From: Pseudomonas sp. stari2
Lineage (GTDB): Bacteria; Pseudomonadota; Gammaproteobacteria; Pseudomonadales; Pseudomonadaceae
Reading direction: 5' to 3'
NCBI RefSeq assembly: GCF_040760005.1
Contig: NZ_CP099760.1
Coordinates: 918,501-982,500, forward strand
DNA length: 64,000 nt
The notes under the pieces were generated by a model. That model was not told where the DNA came from. It saw only the letters and a program-made list of their open reading frames with translations, and made no database searches. Shown piece after piece: positions 55,615 through 64,000 of this stretch. Numbering within the stretch: the stretch's first letter is position 1; every line of letters starts with the position of its first letter. A program made the translations under genes and the position numbers.

Positions 55615-56717
55615 AGCGCCCCGGCGGTTACGGCAGTAGTAGATGTGCGCCGCGCCCAGCGCAGGCTCAGGCGTGGTCGGTAGAGGATCAGCACGTCACA
55701 GGCCAGCAGAAAAAACAGCATCATTCCCTGGAACAACTGGGTGATCGCCTGCGGCAGGTTCAGCGTCATCTGCGCGCTCTCGCCACCGATGTACAGCAGC
55801 GCCATCAACAGGCTGGAAAACAGAATACCGATGGGATTGAGCCGCCCGAGAAACGCTACGGTGATCGCTGCATAGCCGTATCCGGGTGAGACTTGCGGCA
55901 CCAGTTGCCCGATCGGCCCGGTGACTTCGCACACCCCGGCCAGCCCGGCCAGTGAGCCGCTGATCAACAGCGCGAGCCAGATCAGACGTTTCTCGCGAAA
56001 ACCGGCAAAACCCGCCGCGCGTTTATCCAGCCCGAGCACTTTGATCTGGAAACCGACAAAGCTTTTCTGCAACAACACCCACACCACCACCAGCGCGAGC
56101 AGGGCGAAATACACCCCGGCGTGAACCCGGCCATCCTCCATCAACAGCGGCAGGCGGCTGGCGTCGCCGAACATCGCCGACTCGGGAAAGTTGTACCCGG
56201 CCGGGTCCTTCAATGGCCCGTGGACGCAGAACAGCAGCAGGTTCAGCGCGATGTAATTAAGCATGATGCTGGTAAGAATTTCGTTGGCATTGAAGCGTGT
56301 GCGCAACCAAGCGGTGAGCCCGGCCCACGCGGCACCGGCGAGTGTGCCGATGAGCAGGATCAGCACCAAGGCCCAGCGGCTTTGCATATCGATGAGGTTC
56401 ACCGCCAGCGCACTGCCGGCCAACGCGCCGAGCAACAATTGGCCTTCGGCGCCGATGTTCCAGATCCGCGCCTGATAGGCCACCGCCAGACCCAGGGCGC
56501 AGAGCAGGATCGGCAATGCCTTGACCAGCAATTCCGAGACGCCATACAGGTCGCTGACCGGCGCGACCAACAAGGTGTGCAAGGTTTGCAGCGGGTCATG
56601 ACCGAGGGCGATGAACAGCAACGAGCCACAGCCGAGGGTCAGCACCGCCGCCAACAGTGGCGAGCACCACAGCATCAGGCGCGACTGCCGGCCACGGGGT
56701 TCGAGGGAAAGCAACAT
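55611..56717 (-). CDS. BMP-type nucleoside ABC transporter permease 1
   Basis: A 368-residue permease paired with the previous one. KALPILLCALGLAVAYQARIWNIGAEGQLL is the signature of YufP-like permeases, and LAGVCEVTGPIGQL follows later; about ten helices are predicted. It lies 12 bases after the ATPase gene in the same operon. Confidence 0.92.
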   Translation of the reverse strand: MLLSLEPRGRQSRLMLWCSPLLAAVLTLGCGSLLFIALGHDPLQTLHTLLVAPVSDLYGVSELLVKALPILLCALGLAVAYQARIWNIGAEGQLLLGALAGSALAVNLIDMQSRWALVLILLIGTLAGAAWAGLTAWLRTRFNANEILTSIMLNYIALNLLLFCVHGPLKDPAGYNFPESAMFGDASRLPLLMEDGRVHAGVYFALLALVVVWVLLQKSFVGFQIKVLGLDKRAAGFAGFREKRLIWLALLISGSLAGLAGVCEVTGPIGQLVPQVSPGYGYAAITVAFLGRLNPIGILFSSLLMALLYIGGESAQMTLNLPQAITQLFQGMMLFFLLACDVLILYRPRLSLRWARRTSTTAVTAGAL

Positions 56718-56729
56718 GGGAAAACTCCG

Positions 56730-58280
56730 TTAAACCGTGGCCGGTTGTGATTGAGGGGTGGCGAATTGGCCGGCCATCCAGCCGCCGACGTCGCTGAGTC
56801 GGGTCAGCGCGGTGTCCTGCAACGCCGACAGACGCCCGCCGCACAGCGCGCCGAGGCGATCGCTGATCTGGAACAGTTCGTCGAGGTCTTCGGAAATCAC
56901 CAGAATCGCCGCCCCGGCATCGCGCAGGGCAATCAGAGCGCGGTGGATGGTGGCCGCCGCGCCGACATCCACGCCCCAGGTCGGATGTGCGGCGATCAGA
57001 AGTTTCGGTTGCTGGAGGATTTCCCGGCCAAGGATGAATTTCTGCAGATTGCCGCCGGACAGGCTGCGGGCAGCGGTTTGAGTGTCCGGGGTTTTCACGC
57101 CGAAGCGCTGGATGATCGTTTCGGCGAGGGCTTCGACCTTGCCGCGCTCGATCAAGCCGTGGCTGACCAGACCTTGTTGAAAGGCGGTAAGCAGGGCGTT
57201 GTCCGCCAGGCTCATGTCCGGCACCGCGCCATGCCCGAGACGTTCGGCGGGGACGAATGCGAGGCCGAGTCTGCGCCGTGCATCCGGGCGCAGATCAGCG
57301 ACGGCGTGTTCTCGGAAGCGGATGGTTGGCGCTACGTTGTGGGGCAATGTCTGTTCGCCGCTGAGCAAGGCCAATAACTCGTCCTGACCGTTGCCTGCCA
57401 CGCCAGCGATGCCGACGATTTCACCGCTGCGCACCTGCAGGTCGATGTCGCTCAGGGAGCAGCCAAACGGATCCGGGTTGTGCCAGTTCAATCCGCTGAC
57501 CTGCAAAAACGCCGCGCCACCGCTGACTTTCGTGAACTCGCCGATCAATGTCGCGGCGTCGCCCACCATCAATTGCGCCAGTTGCCGATCGCTGCAATCG
57601 GCCGGCACGCAATGCCCGGCAACCCGCCCGCCACGCAGCACCGTGGCGCTGTGGCACAAGGCGCGCACCTCACCGAGTTTGTGGCTGATGAACAGAATGC
57701 TGCAGCCCTCCGTCGCGAGTCGGCGCAGGGTGATGAACAACTCGTCGGCTTCCTGCGGCGTGAGCACCGAGGTCGGTTCATCGAGAATCAGCAAGCGAAT
57801 GTCTTGCATCAGGCAACGAACGATCTCGACCCGTTGCCGCTCGCCGATCGACAGGCTGTGGACAAGTCGCTGGGGCTCCAGCGCCATGCCGTATCGGCGC
57901 GACACTTCACGGATTTTCGCTTCAAGCTGTTTCGGCGAACCGGCCGCCGGGCCCATCGCCAGTGCGATGTTTTGCGCAACGCTCAGAGTCTCGAACAGCG
58001 AAAAATGCTGAAACACCATGCCGATCCCCAACTGCCGCGCCTGGGCGGGGTTGCGCATGGTCACCGGTTGACCCTGCCACTGCATCTCACCCGCATCGGC
58101 CTGGGTGACGCCGTAGATGATTTTCATCAACGTACTTTTACCGGCACCGTTTTCACCGAGCAGCGCGTGGATTTCACCGGGGGCGATGCTCAGGTCGATG
58201 GCGTCATTGGCGAGGCAACCGGGATAACGCTTGCTGATGTGGCGCAGTTGCAGGCGCGGTGGGGACGTGGGATTTGGCAT
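56730..58280 (-). CDS. BMP-type nucleoside ABC transporter ATPase (two ABC domains)
   Basis: A 516-residue ATPase with two fused nucleotide-binding domains, as in YufO/RbsA. Domain 1 has Walker A ALLGENGAGKSTLMK, signature SIGERQRVEIVR and Walker B LLILDEPTS. Domain 2 has a weaker Walker A (GVAGNGQDELLALL), signature SLSGGNLQKFILGR and LLIAAHPTWGVDVG. It is the first gene of the ATPase-permease-permease operon. The substrate receptor is probably the BMP protein encoded at 49.1-50.1 kb. Confidence 0.94.
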   Translation of the reverse strand: MPNPTSPPRLQLRHISKRYPGCLANDAIDLSIAPGEIHALLGENGAGKSTLMKIIYGVTQADAGEMQWQGQPVTMRNPAQARQLGIGMVFQHFSLFETLSVAQNIALAMGPAAGSPKQLEAKIREVSRRYGMALEPQRLVHSLSIGERQRVEIVRCLMQDIRLLILDEPTSVLTPQEADELFITLRRLATEGCSILFISHKLGEVRALCHSATVLRGGRVAGHCVPADCSDRQLAQLMVGDAATLIGEFTKVSGGAAFLQVSGLNWHNPDPFGCSLSDIDLQVRSGEIVGIAGVAGNGQDELLALLSGEQTLPHNVAPTIRFREHAVADLRPDARRRLGLAFVPAERLGHGAVPDMSLADNALLTAFQQGLVSHGLIERGKVEALAETIIQRFGVKTPDTQTAARSLSGGNLQKFILGREILQQPKLLIAAHPTWGVDVGAAATIHRALIALRDAGAAILVISEDLDELFQISDRLGALCGGRLSALQDTALTRLSDVGGWMAGQFATPQSQPATV

Positions 58281-58815
58281 GACAGGCTCGGGTTGCTTGG
58301 AGTTGTGCCTGTGGATAAAGCAATTTCCTGGCCATTGAGTCAGGAACCCGTCAAGCGCTTGCCCGGCGACCCTTCTTGTAGAGCCACGAAGGTAAAACTG
58401 CCACGATGCGCGGCACCAATTAAGCGCAAGGCCTTTGCTCAGGCTCCAGTTTTGATCGTGAAATTCTGGTTAAAAAACGAGCAATCCCGTCTGAGCCAAG
58501 CTGCACGTGCGGCTACGGGAGTCATGAACGGGTTATCCACAGGTTGCTCCACAGTATTTGTGCGCAATCGGACAACCTTGGCATAAGCGCAACGGTGCTA
58601 TCTCCCAATGGCGATAAACAGATCTAACTGATTGTTTTTGTTTGGAATTAAACTTTTTTCAGGTGCTTTGGGCGAAAAGTGTACAAATCGCGCAAAGCCA
58701 CGTGACAGAAGGGTTACAGCGGTGTGTGCTCAGGTTATCCACAGTCGGGTGCACAGCTGATGTGGGCAAGTCGGTGGAATAAGCCAATCGTGTCGTGCCC
58801 TGAAATATTGCAGGC
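58281..58815. other. 535-base intergenic region with three DnaA boxes
   Basis: No coding gene was found here. It separates the ABC operon start from the end of the YigZ-family gene, both on the minus strand. Three exact DnaA consensus boxes and an AT-rich stretch (58621-58665, with TTTTTG and ACTTTTTT runs) are present. The ABC operon promoter must also be here. Confidence 0.8.
58310..58743. promoter_or_regulatory. Cluster of three perfect DnaA boxes
   Basis: TTATCCACA occurs at 58533-58541 and 58735-58743, both in the same 12-base context GGTTATCCACAG, and as the reverse complement TGTGGATAA at 58310-58318. No dnaA, dnaN or other replication gene is near. DnaA binding is expected from the exact consensus; function is inference. 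Confidence 0.7.
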
Positions 58816-59397
58816 TCAGCGCTGGAGCAGGATGCGCCCGCGGCTGAGATCGGCCAGTTGGTTTTGCAGCAACAGGATCTGCGCTTCCCCCACTGCCAGC
58901 TGCAATTCGACGCCGTTGGCGGTGAAGTTTTCCTCCACCACCAGACCGCCGAGATCCGCCACCCGCAATTTCACCAGCGCCAGCTCGGCAAACCCGCAGG
59001 CACAACGCAAGGGCACACGGTTGATCAATTCGATTTTCACTGCGGCTTGCAGGCACTTGTTGGCGCCGCCGCCATAGGCTCGGGCCAATCCGCCGGTGCC
59101 CAGTTGGATGCCGCCGTACCAGCGGATTACCAGCACGGCGACCTGATCGCAATCCTGCGCCTCGATGGCCGCGAGAATCGGCCGTCCGGCGGTGCCGCCC
59201 GGTTCACCGTCGTCGTTGCTGCGGTACTGGTCGCCGAGTTTCCACGCCCAGCAATTGTGCGAGGCGTTCACGTCGCTGTGCTGCTCGATAAAAGCTTGCG
59301 CCTCGGCAGGGCTGCCGATCGGCGCGGCGAAGGTGATGAAACGGCTTTTGCGAATCTCTTCGCGAAACTCGCAAAAGTCGCGGAGGGTGAAAGGCAT
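58816..59397 (-). CDS. YigZ/IMPACT-family protein
   Basis: A 193-residue protein of the UPF0029 family. Motifs are IRKSRFITFAAPIGSPAEAQ, SHNCWAWKLGDQYRSNDDGEPGGTAGRPIL (split over residues ~47-77) and VIRWYGGIQLGTGGLARAYG. The C-terminal ferredoxin-like fold resembles part of EF-G. Exact role is unknown; eukaryotic IMPACT regulates translation. It lies 7 bases downstream of the TetR-family gene and is probably cotranscribed. Confidence 0.9.
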   Translation of the reverse strand: MPFTLRDFCEFREEIRKSRFITFAAPIGSPAEAQAFIEQHSDVNASHNCWAWKLGDQYRSNDDGEPGGTAGRPILAAIEAQDCDQVAVLVIRWYGGIQLGTGGLARAYGGGANKCLQAAVKIELINRVPLRCACGFAELALVKLRVADLGGLVVEENFTANGVELQLAVGEAQILLLQNQLADLSRGRILLQR

Positions 59398-59404
59398 AAA
59401 TATC

Positions 59405-60055
59405 TTATAGAGAAGGAGTGAGGCCGCAGCCTTTGAGAATGATGCGGATCAGGTTGTTGCCGGCGTCTTCCATGTCTTGTTTGGTCAACTTGCTGCGACC
59501 GGTCACCCGGCAGATCTGGGTGGCGAAGTCAGCGTAATGCTGGGTGCTGCCCCACAACAGGAAAATCAGGTGCACCGGATCTACCGGGTCCATCTTGCCG
59601 GCATCGATCCACGCCTGGAACACCGCGGCCCGACCCAGGAACCAGGCGCGGTAGTCCTGGTTGAAATACTCGGTCAGGCATTCGCCGCCGCTGATCACTT
59701 CCATCGCAAAGATTCGCGACGCTTGTGGCTGGCGACGGGAAAATTCCATTTTCGCGCGGATGTAGCGAGTCAGCGCTTCGGCCGGATCGTCCTCGGCCGT
59801 CAGGGTGTTGAAGGTACTGTCCCACAGCTCGAGGATGTTGCTCAGCACCGCCACGTACAACCCGAGCTTGTTGGTGAAGTAGTAATGCAGATTCGCCTTG
59901 GGCAACCCGGCCTTGGTGGCGATGGTGTTCATGCTGGTGCCTTTGTACCCGTGACGGGCGAACTCGTCTTCGGCGGCTTTGATGATGGTCTCTTCGTTCT
60001 TCTGACGAATGCGGCTGGCAGGTTTGCCGCCGTGAGCGGGGACTTCAAAGGTCAT
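59405..60055 (-). CDS. TetR-family regulator, RutR-like
   Basis: A 216-residue repressor with HTH EFARHGYKGTSMNTIATKAGLPKANLHYYFTNKLGLYVAVL (split over residues ~33-70). The ligand domain has FSRRQPQASRIFAMEVISGG and HLIFLLWGSTQHYADFATQI, which closely match E. coli RutR, the uracil/thymine-responsive regulator. GGAAG precedes the ATG at 60055. Next to beta-alanine genes (beta-alanine is a product of uracil breakdown), a pyrimidine link is plausible but unproved. Confidence 0.87.
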   Translation of the reverse strand: MTFEVPAHGGKPASRIRQKNEETIIKAAEDEFARHGYKGTSMNTIATKAGLPKANLHYYFTNKLGLYVAVLSNILELWDSTFNTLTAEDDPAEALTRYIRAKMEFSRRQPQASRIFAMEVISGGECLTEYFNQDYRAWFLGRAAVFQAWIDAGKMDPVDPVHLIFLLWGSTQHYADFATQICRVTGRSKLTKQDMEDAGNNLIRIILKGCGLTPSL

Positions 60056-60149
60056 AGGCACTTCCGGGTTTGTCTGTGGGGTGCAACCAGTTGCGTTGAT
60101 AGCGCAACCATCGGTCTGCGACAAGCCCCAGGCAATAAAACGCCGGTCA

Positions 60150-61070
60150 TCAGCGGGTGGCGGCCAGGCTTTCGAGAAAACTTTCCAGTACCAGATGCGG
60201 GCGGCGGCCCTTGCGGGTGACCGAGGCCAGGCTCAAGTCATAGAACCGCGTTTTGGCCTTGAGCGCTCGTAGCCGTCCCTGTTGTACCCAGAGACTGGCG
60301 TAGTGATCTGGCAGATAACCGATGTAACGTCCGGTCAGAATCAGGAATGCCATACCCTCGCGGTCGGAGGCGCTGGCGGTGCAATTGAGTGCCTGATAAT
60401 GCGCCTGGATCTCCGCCGGCAAGCGGAAGGTCGGCGCGATGGCGTCCTGACTGTTCAGGCGTTCGTCATCCAGCTGTTTATCGTCGACGTAAAACAGCGG
60501 ATGGCCGACCGCGCAATAAAGCAGTGAGCGCTCGCTGTACAGCGGCTGATATTCCAGTCCCGACAGCGCACTGGCCTGCGGCACCACGCCAACGTGCAGG
60601 CGTCCGTCGAGCACACCTTGTTCGACTTCGTTGGGGGCGATCATGCGTATCTGGATTTGCACGTCCGGCCCGCGCTCTTTCAACTGCGCGAGCGCGTGGG
60701 TGATGCGCATGTGGGGCAGGGTGACGAGGTTGTCGGTCAGGCCGATGATCAACTCGCCACGCAAGTGCTGGTGCAGGCCGTTGACCTCGGTGCGGAAACT
60801 TTCCAGCGCACTTAGAAGCTGCAACGCCGATTGATAGACCTCACGGCCTTCTTCAGTCAGGGAGAAACCGGCGCGCCCACGCTGGCACAGACGCAGGCCG
60901 AGGCGTTGTTCCAGATCGCTCATCTGCTGGCTGATTGCCGAGCGACCTATGCCGAGCACGGTTTCCGCCGCCGAGAAGCCGCCGCACTCCACCACGCTGC
61001 GAAAAATCCGCAACAGGCGAATGTCAAAGTCACTGACCTGGGCCAGTGGATCGGGGCGACGGCTGCTCAT
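60150..61070 (-). CDS. bauR: LysR-family regulator BauR
   Basis: A 306-residue LysR regulator starting MSSRRPDPLAQVSDFDIRLL. The HTH spans FRSVVECGGFSAAETVLGIG with SAISQQMSDLEQRLG. The effector domain includes LIIGLTDNLVTLP. It is divergent from bauA, the arrangement of P. aeruginosa BauR, which activates beta-alanine catabolism. The ATG at 61070 is preferred to a TTG eight codons earlier. A palindrome in the shared promoter region is a likely binding site. Confidence 0.9.
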   Translation of the reverse strand: MSSRRPDPLAQVSDFDIRLLRIFRSVVECGGFSAAETVLGIGRSAISQQMSDLEQRLGLRLCQRGRAGFSLTEEGREVYQSALQLLSALESFRTEVNGLHQHLRGELIIGLTDNLVTLPHMRITHALAQLKERGPDVQIQIRMIAPNEVEQGVLDGRLHVGVVPQASALSGLEYQPLYSERSLLYCAVGHPLFYVDDKQLDDERLNSQDAIAPTFRLPAEIQAHYQALNCTASASDREGMAFLILTGRYIGYLPDHYASLWVQQGRLRALKAKTRFYDLSLASVTRKGRRPHLVLESFLESLAATR

Positions 61071-61096
61071 CTTGTTGTACTCATTGTTTAGCAAGG

Positions 61097-61115
61097 TTCT
61101 AACTGAAGGTTAGAA
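61097..61115. promoter_or_regulatory. Candidate BauR operator
   Basis: TTCTAAC (61097-61103) and GTTAGAA (61109-61115) form a perfect 7-bp inverted repeat with a 5-base centre, in the size range of LysR-type sites. It lies 27 bases before bauR and 95 bases before bauA. Confidence 0.7.
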
Positions 61116-61209
61116 AAGTTGGATTTCACCGACTTTATCGGCGTGGCAACTTAGCTGCAACAACGACTTTTATCTCCCTGAAGCTTATTGCCCTGCGAGG
61201 TTTTGCCCG

Positions 61210-62559
61210 ATGAACATGCCTGAAAACGCGTCGTCGCCACTGGCCAGCCAACTGAAGCTGGACGCGCACTGGATGCCGTACACCGCCAACCGCAACTTCC
61301 AGCGCGACCCGCGTCTGATCGTCGGTGCCGAAGGCAGCTGGCTGATCGACGACAAGGGCCGCAAGGTGTACGACTCGCTGTCCGGTCTGTGGACCTGTGG
61401 CGCCGGGCATACCCGCAAGGAAATCCAGGAAGCGGTGGCCAAGCAGTTGGGCACGCTCGATTATTCGCCGGGCTTCCAGTACGGTCACCCGCTGTCGTTC
61501 CAGTTGGCCGAGAAGATCACCGATCTGACCCCGGGCAACCTGAACCATGTGTTCTTCACCGACTCCGGTTCCGAGTGCGCCGATACCGCAGTGAAAATGG
61601 TCCGTGCCTACTGGCGCCTGAAAGGCCAGTCGACCAAAACCAAAATGATCGGTCGTGCCCGTGGCTACCACGGCGTGAACATTGCCGGTACCAGCCTCGG
61701 CGGCGTCAATGGCAATCGCAAGCTGTTCGGTCAGGCGATGATGGATGTCGATCACCTGCCGCACACTCTGCTGGCGAGCAATGCCTTCTCCCGTGGCATG
61801 CCGGAGCAGGGCGGTATCGCGCTGGCCGATGAGCTGCTGAAGCTGATCGAGTTGCACGACGCTTCGAACATCGCTGCGGTGTTCGTTGAGCCTCTGGCCG
61901 GTTCTGCTGGCGTGCTGGTTCCGCCACAGGGTTATCTGAAGCGTCTGCGCGAGATCTGCGATCAGCACAACATCCTGCTGGTGTTCGACGAAGTGATCAC
62001 CGGTTTCGGCCGTACCGGCACCATGTTCGGCGCCACCACCTTCGGCGTGACCCCGGACCTGATGTGTATCGCCAAGCAAGTCACCAACGGCGCGATCCCG
62101 ATGGGTGCGGTGATTGCCAGCTCCGAGATCTATCAGACCTTCATGAACCAGCCGACCCCGGAATACGCCGTGGAATTCCCGCACGGCTACACCTATTCCG
62201 CGCACCCGGTGGCTTGCGCCGCAGGCCTGGCAGCACTCGACCTGCTGCAAAAGGAAAACCTGGTACAGAGCGTGGCCGAAGTCGCACCGCATTTCGAAAA
62301 TGCCCTGCACGGCCTGAAAGGTGCGAAGAACGTCATCGACATCCGCAACTACGGCCTGGCCGGCGCGATCCAGATCGCGGGCCGTGACGGCGACGCCATC
62401 GTGCGTCCGTTCGAAGCCGGCATGGCGTTGTGGAAAGCCGGGTTCTACGTGCGCTTCGGCGGCGACACCCTGCAGTTCGGCCCAACCTTCAACAGCAAGC
62501 CGCAAGACCTTGATCGTCTGTTCGACGCGGTCGGCGAAGTGCTGAACAAGCTCGACTGA
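61210..62559 (+). CDS. bauA: Beta-alanine:pyruvate aminotransferase BauA
   Basis: A class III PLP aminotransferase that converts beta-alanine and pyruvate to malonate semialdehyde and alanine. The 449-residue protein has DAHWMPYTANRNFQ, SGLWTCGAGHTRKEI, VFFTDSGSECADTAVKM, metal/PLP region LLVFDEVITGFGRTG and the PLP-lysine in PDLMCIAKQVTNGAIPMG. GAGG precedes the ATG. The next gene supplies the following step. Confidence 0.96.
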   Translation: MNMPENASSPLASQLKLDAHWMPYTANRNFQRDPRLIVGAEGSWLIDDKGRKVYDSLSGLWTCGAGHTRKEIQEAVAKQLGTLDYSPGFQYGHPLSFQLAEKITDLTPGNLNHVFFTDSGSECADTAVKMVRAYWRLKGQSTKTKMIGRARGYHGVNIAGTSLGGVNGNRKLFGQAMMDVDHLPHTLLASNAFSRGMPEQGGIALADELLKLIELHDASNIAAVFVEPLAGSAGVLVPPQGYLKRLREICDQHNILLVFDEVITGFGRTGTMFGATTFGVTPDLMCIAKQVTNGAIPMGAVIASSEIYQTFMNQPTPEYAVEFPHGYTYSAHPVACAAGLAALDLLQKENLVQSVAEVAPHFENALHGLKGAKNVIDIRNYGLAGAIQIAGRDGDAIVRPFEAGMALWKAGFYVRFGGDTLQFGPTFNSKPQDLDRLFDAVGEVLNKLD

Positions 62560-62635
62560 TTTTTCCTTCTATATATACCCACAAAAACGGACACCCCATG
62601 GTGGGTGCCCGTGGACAAGAATTCAGGAGTTTTCG

Positions 62636-64000
62636 ATGAGCGTTATCCCGCATTTGATCAATGGCGAACTGGTGACCGAGAACGGTCGCTCAGTCGATGT
62701 GTTCAACCCGTCCACCGGTCAGGCGATCCATAAGCTGCCACTGGCCAGTCAGGAAACCATCCAGAAAGCCATCAATGCTGCCAAGGCTGCGTTCCCGGCC
62801 TGGCGTAACACGCCTGCGGCAAAACGTGCCCAGGTGATGTTCCGTTTCAAGCAACTGCTGGAGCAGAACGAAGCGCGCATCTCGCAATTGATCAGTGAAG
62901 AACACGGCAAGACCCTCGAAGATGCTGCCGGTGAACTGAAGCGTGGTATCGAGAACGTCGAGTTTGCTTGTGCCGCTCCGGAAATCCTCAAGGGCGAGTA
63001 CAGCCGCAATGTCGGCCCGAACATCGATGCCTGGTCGGACTTCCAGCCGCTGGGCGTAGTGGCCGGCATCACCCCGTTCAACTTCCCGGCCATGGTGCCA
63101 CTGTGGATGTATCCGCTGGCGATCGTCTGTGGCAACTGCTTCATCCTCAAGCCGTCCGAGCGTGATCCGAGCTCGACCCTGCTGATCGCTCAACTGCTGC
63201 TGGAAGCCGGCCTGCCCAAAGGCGTGCTGAGCGTAGTGCACGGCGACAAGACTGCGGTGGACGCGCTGATCGAAGCGCCGGAAGTCAAAGCGCTGAGCTT
63301 CGTGGGCTCGACGCCGATTGCTGAGTACATCTATGCCGAGGGCACCAAGCGTGGCAAACGCGTGCAGGCACTGGGTGGCGCGAAGAACCATGCGGTGTTG
63401 ATGCCGGACGCAGATCTGGACAACGCGGTCAGCGCACTGATGGGCGCGGCTTACGGTTCATGTGGCGAGCGCTGCATGGCGATCTCGGTGGCCGTATGTG
63501 TGGGTGACCAGGTAGCCGATGCACTGGTTGCGAAGCTGGTTCCACAGATCAAGGCATTGAAAATCGGTGCCGGTACTTCTTGCGGTCTGGATATGGGGCC
63601 GTTGGTTACTGGTCAGGCTCGTGACAAGGTCAGCGGTTATGTCGATGACGGCGTGGCGGCGGGCGCGACCCTGGTGGTCGATGGTCGTGGTCTGAGCATT
63701 GCCGGTCATGAAGAAGGCTTCTTCCTCGGTGGCTGCCTGTTCGACAACGTCACCCCTGAGATGCGCATCTATAAAGAGGAGATCTTCGGGCCTGTGCTGT
63801 GTGTCGTTCGGGTGAACAGCCTGGAAGAAGCAATGCAACTGATCAACGATCACGAATACGGCAACGGCACCTGCATCTTTACCCGCGACGGTGAAGCGGC
63901 GCGTCTGTTCTGCGACGAGATCGAAGTCGGCATGGTTGGCGTCAACGTTCCATTGCCGGTGCCGGTGGCTTACCACAGCTTCGGCGGCTGGAAGCGTTCG
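62636..64000 (+). CDS. bauC: Malonate-semialdehyde (3-oxopropanoate) dehydrogenase BauC, 3' end outside window
   Basis: CoA-acylating aldehyde dehydrogenase of the MMSDH type that converts malonate semialdehyde to acetyl-CoA and CO2. The 455 visible codons run to the last base with no stop; about 40 more residues are expected. Family motifs are GVVAGITPFNFPAMVPLWMYP, ILKPSERDPSS, the NAD site VGSTPIAEYIY, glutamate-equivalent region QALGGAKNHAVLMPDADL, and the catalytic cysteine in SCGERCMAIS. AGGAG lies eight bases before ATG 62636. It follows bauA by 76 bases, forming bauA-bauC. Confidence 0.93.
   Translation, partial: MSVIPHLINGELVTENGRSVDVFNPSTGQAIHKLPLASQETIQKAINAAKAAFPAWRNTPAAKRAQVMFRFKQLLEQNEARISQLISEEHGKTLEDAAGELKRGIENVEFACAAPEILKGEYSRNVGPNIDAWSDFQPLGVVAGITPFNFPAMVPLWMYPLAIVCGNCFILKPSERDPSSTLLIAQLLLEAGLPKGVLSVVHGDKTAVDALIEAPEVKALSFVGSTPIAEYIYAEGTKRGKRVQALGGAKNHAVLMPDADLDNAVSALMGAAYGSCGERCMAISVAVCVGDQVADALVAKLVPQIKALKIGAGTSCGLDMGPLVTGQARDKVSGYVDDGVAAGATLVVDGRGLSIAGHEEGFFLGGCLFDNVTPEMRIYKEEIFGPVLCVVRVNSLEEAMQLINDHEYGNGTCIFTRDGEAARLFCDEIEVGMVGVNVPLPVPVAYHSFGGWKRS

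Noticed and set aside
58281..58815. Chromosomal replication origin
   Set aside because: Three DnaA boxes alone are too few and no dnaA, dnaN, rpmH or gidA gene is adjacent; a titration or regulatory site is the safer reading.

Overview
The window is a contiguous stretch of a GC-rich gamma-proteobacterial chromosome, most probably a Pseudomonas of the P. fluorescens group. The evidence is a PprA/PprB-type Tad pilus locus, a CueR/CopA/CopZ copper module, a BauR/BauA/BauC beta-alanine module, Pct-like chemoreceptor architecture and REP palindromes of the kind common in P. fluorescens intergenic DNA. No rRNA, tRNA, CRISPR array, prophage or insertion sequence was found. Coding density is high. 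The first gene (speA) enters from the left edge and the last (bauC) runs off the right edge.

Region 1 (1-9.0 kb): the 3' part of biosynthetic arginine decarboxylase; a small orphan type VI tip operon (short VgrG, DUF4123 adaptor, lipoprotein alpha/beta-hydrolase); a MATE exporter; a small membrane protein; a MazG-like pyrophosphohydrolase overlapping the tRNA methyltransferase CmoM; and two DUF4136 lipoproteins closed by a strong terminator.

Region 2 (9.1-28.1 kb): a complete Flp/Tad pilus island. tadG is separate (plus strand). tadE-pprA (minus) and fppA then pprB (plus) diverge from one another. A long minus-strand operon rcpC-rcpA-tadZ-tadA-tadB-tadC-tadD-DUF3613 diverges from two tandem flp prepilin genes. 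A lone receiver-domain gene follows flp2. Then come an FhaC/ShlB-type outer-membrane transporter and a repeat-rich lipoprotein, which together look like an uncharacterised surface-adhesion accessory of the island.

Region 3 (28.4-46.9 kb): a MaoC dehydratase-FabG4-type reductase pair divergent from a thiolase; a dCache chemoreceptor; a RIO-type kinase; an MFS transporter; the copper module cueR-copA, an unknown exported protein and copZ, with two CueR operators; a Bcr-type drug exporter; a LysR regulator divergent from a quinol monooxygenase/quinone oxidoreductase pair; and an ArsR-like regulator with an MFS transporter.

Region 4 (47-64 kb): purine and beta-alanine catabolism. It holds an adenine deaminase-like enzyme, a 2-oxoglutarate oxygenase, a BMP-family nucleoside-binding lipoprotein-type receptor, an 8-oxoguanine deaminase, and the matching ABC permeases and ATPase located about 4.5 kb from the receptor. 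Interposed are a calcium/proton antiporter and a MerR/SDR/membrane-protein unit. A 535-bp intergenic region carries three perfect DnaA boxes. The window ends with a YigZ-family protein, a RutR-like TetR regulator, and bauR divergent from bauA-bauC. The most interesting points are the transporter-lipoprotein pair next to the Tad genes, the two flp paralogues with different processing sites, the DnaA-box cluster away from any dnaA gene, and the split purine transporter.
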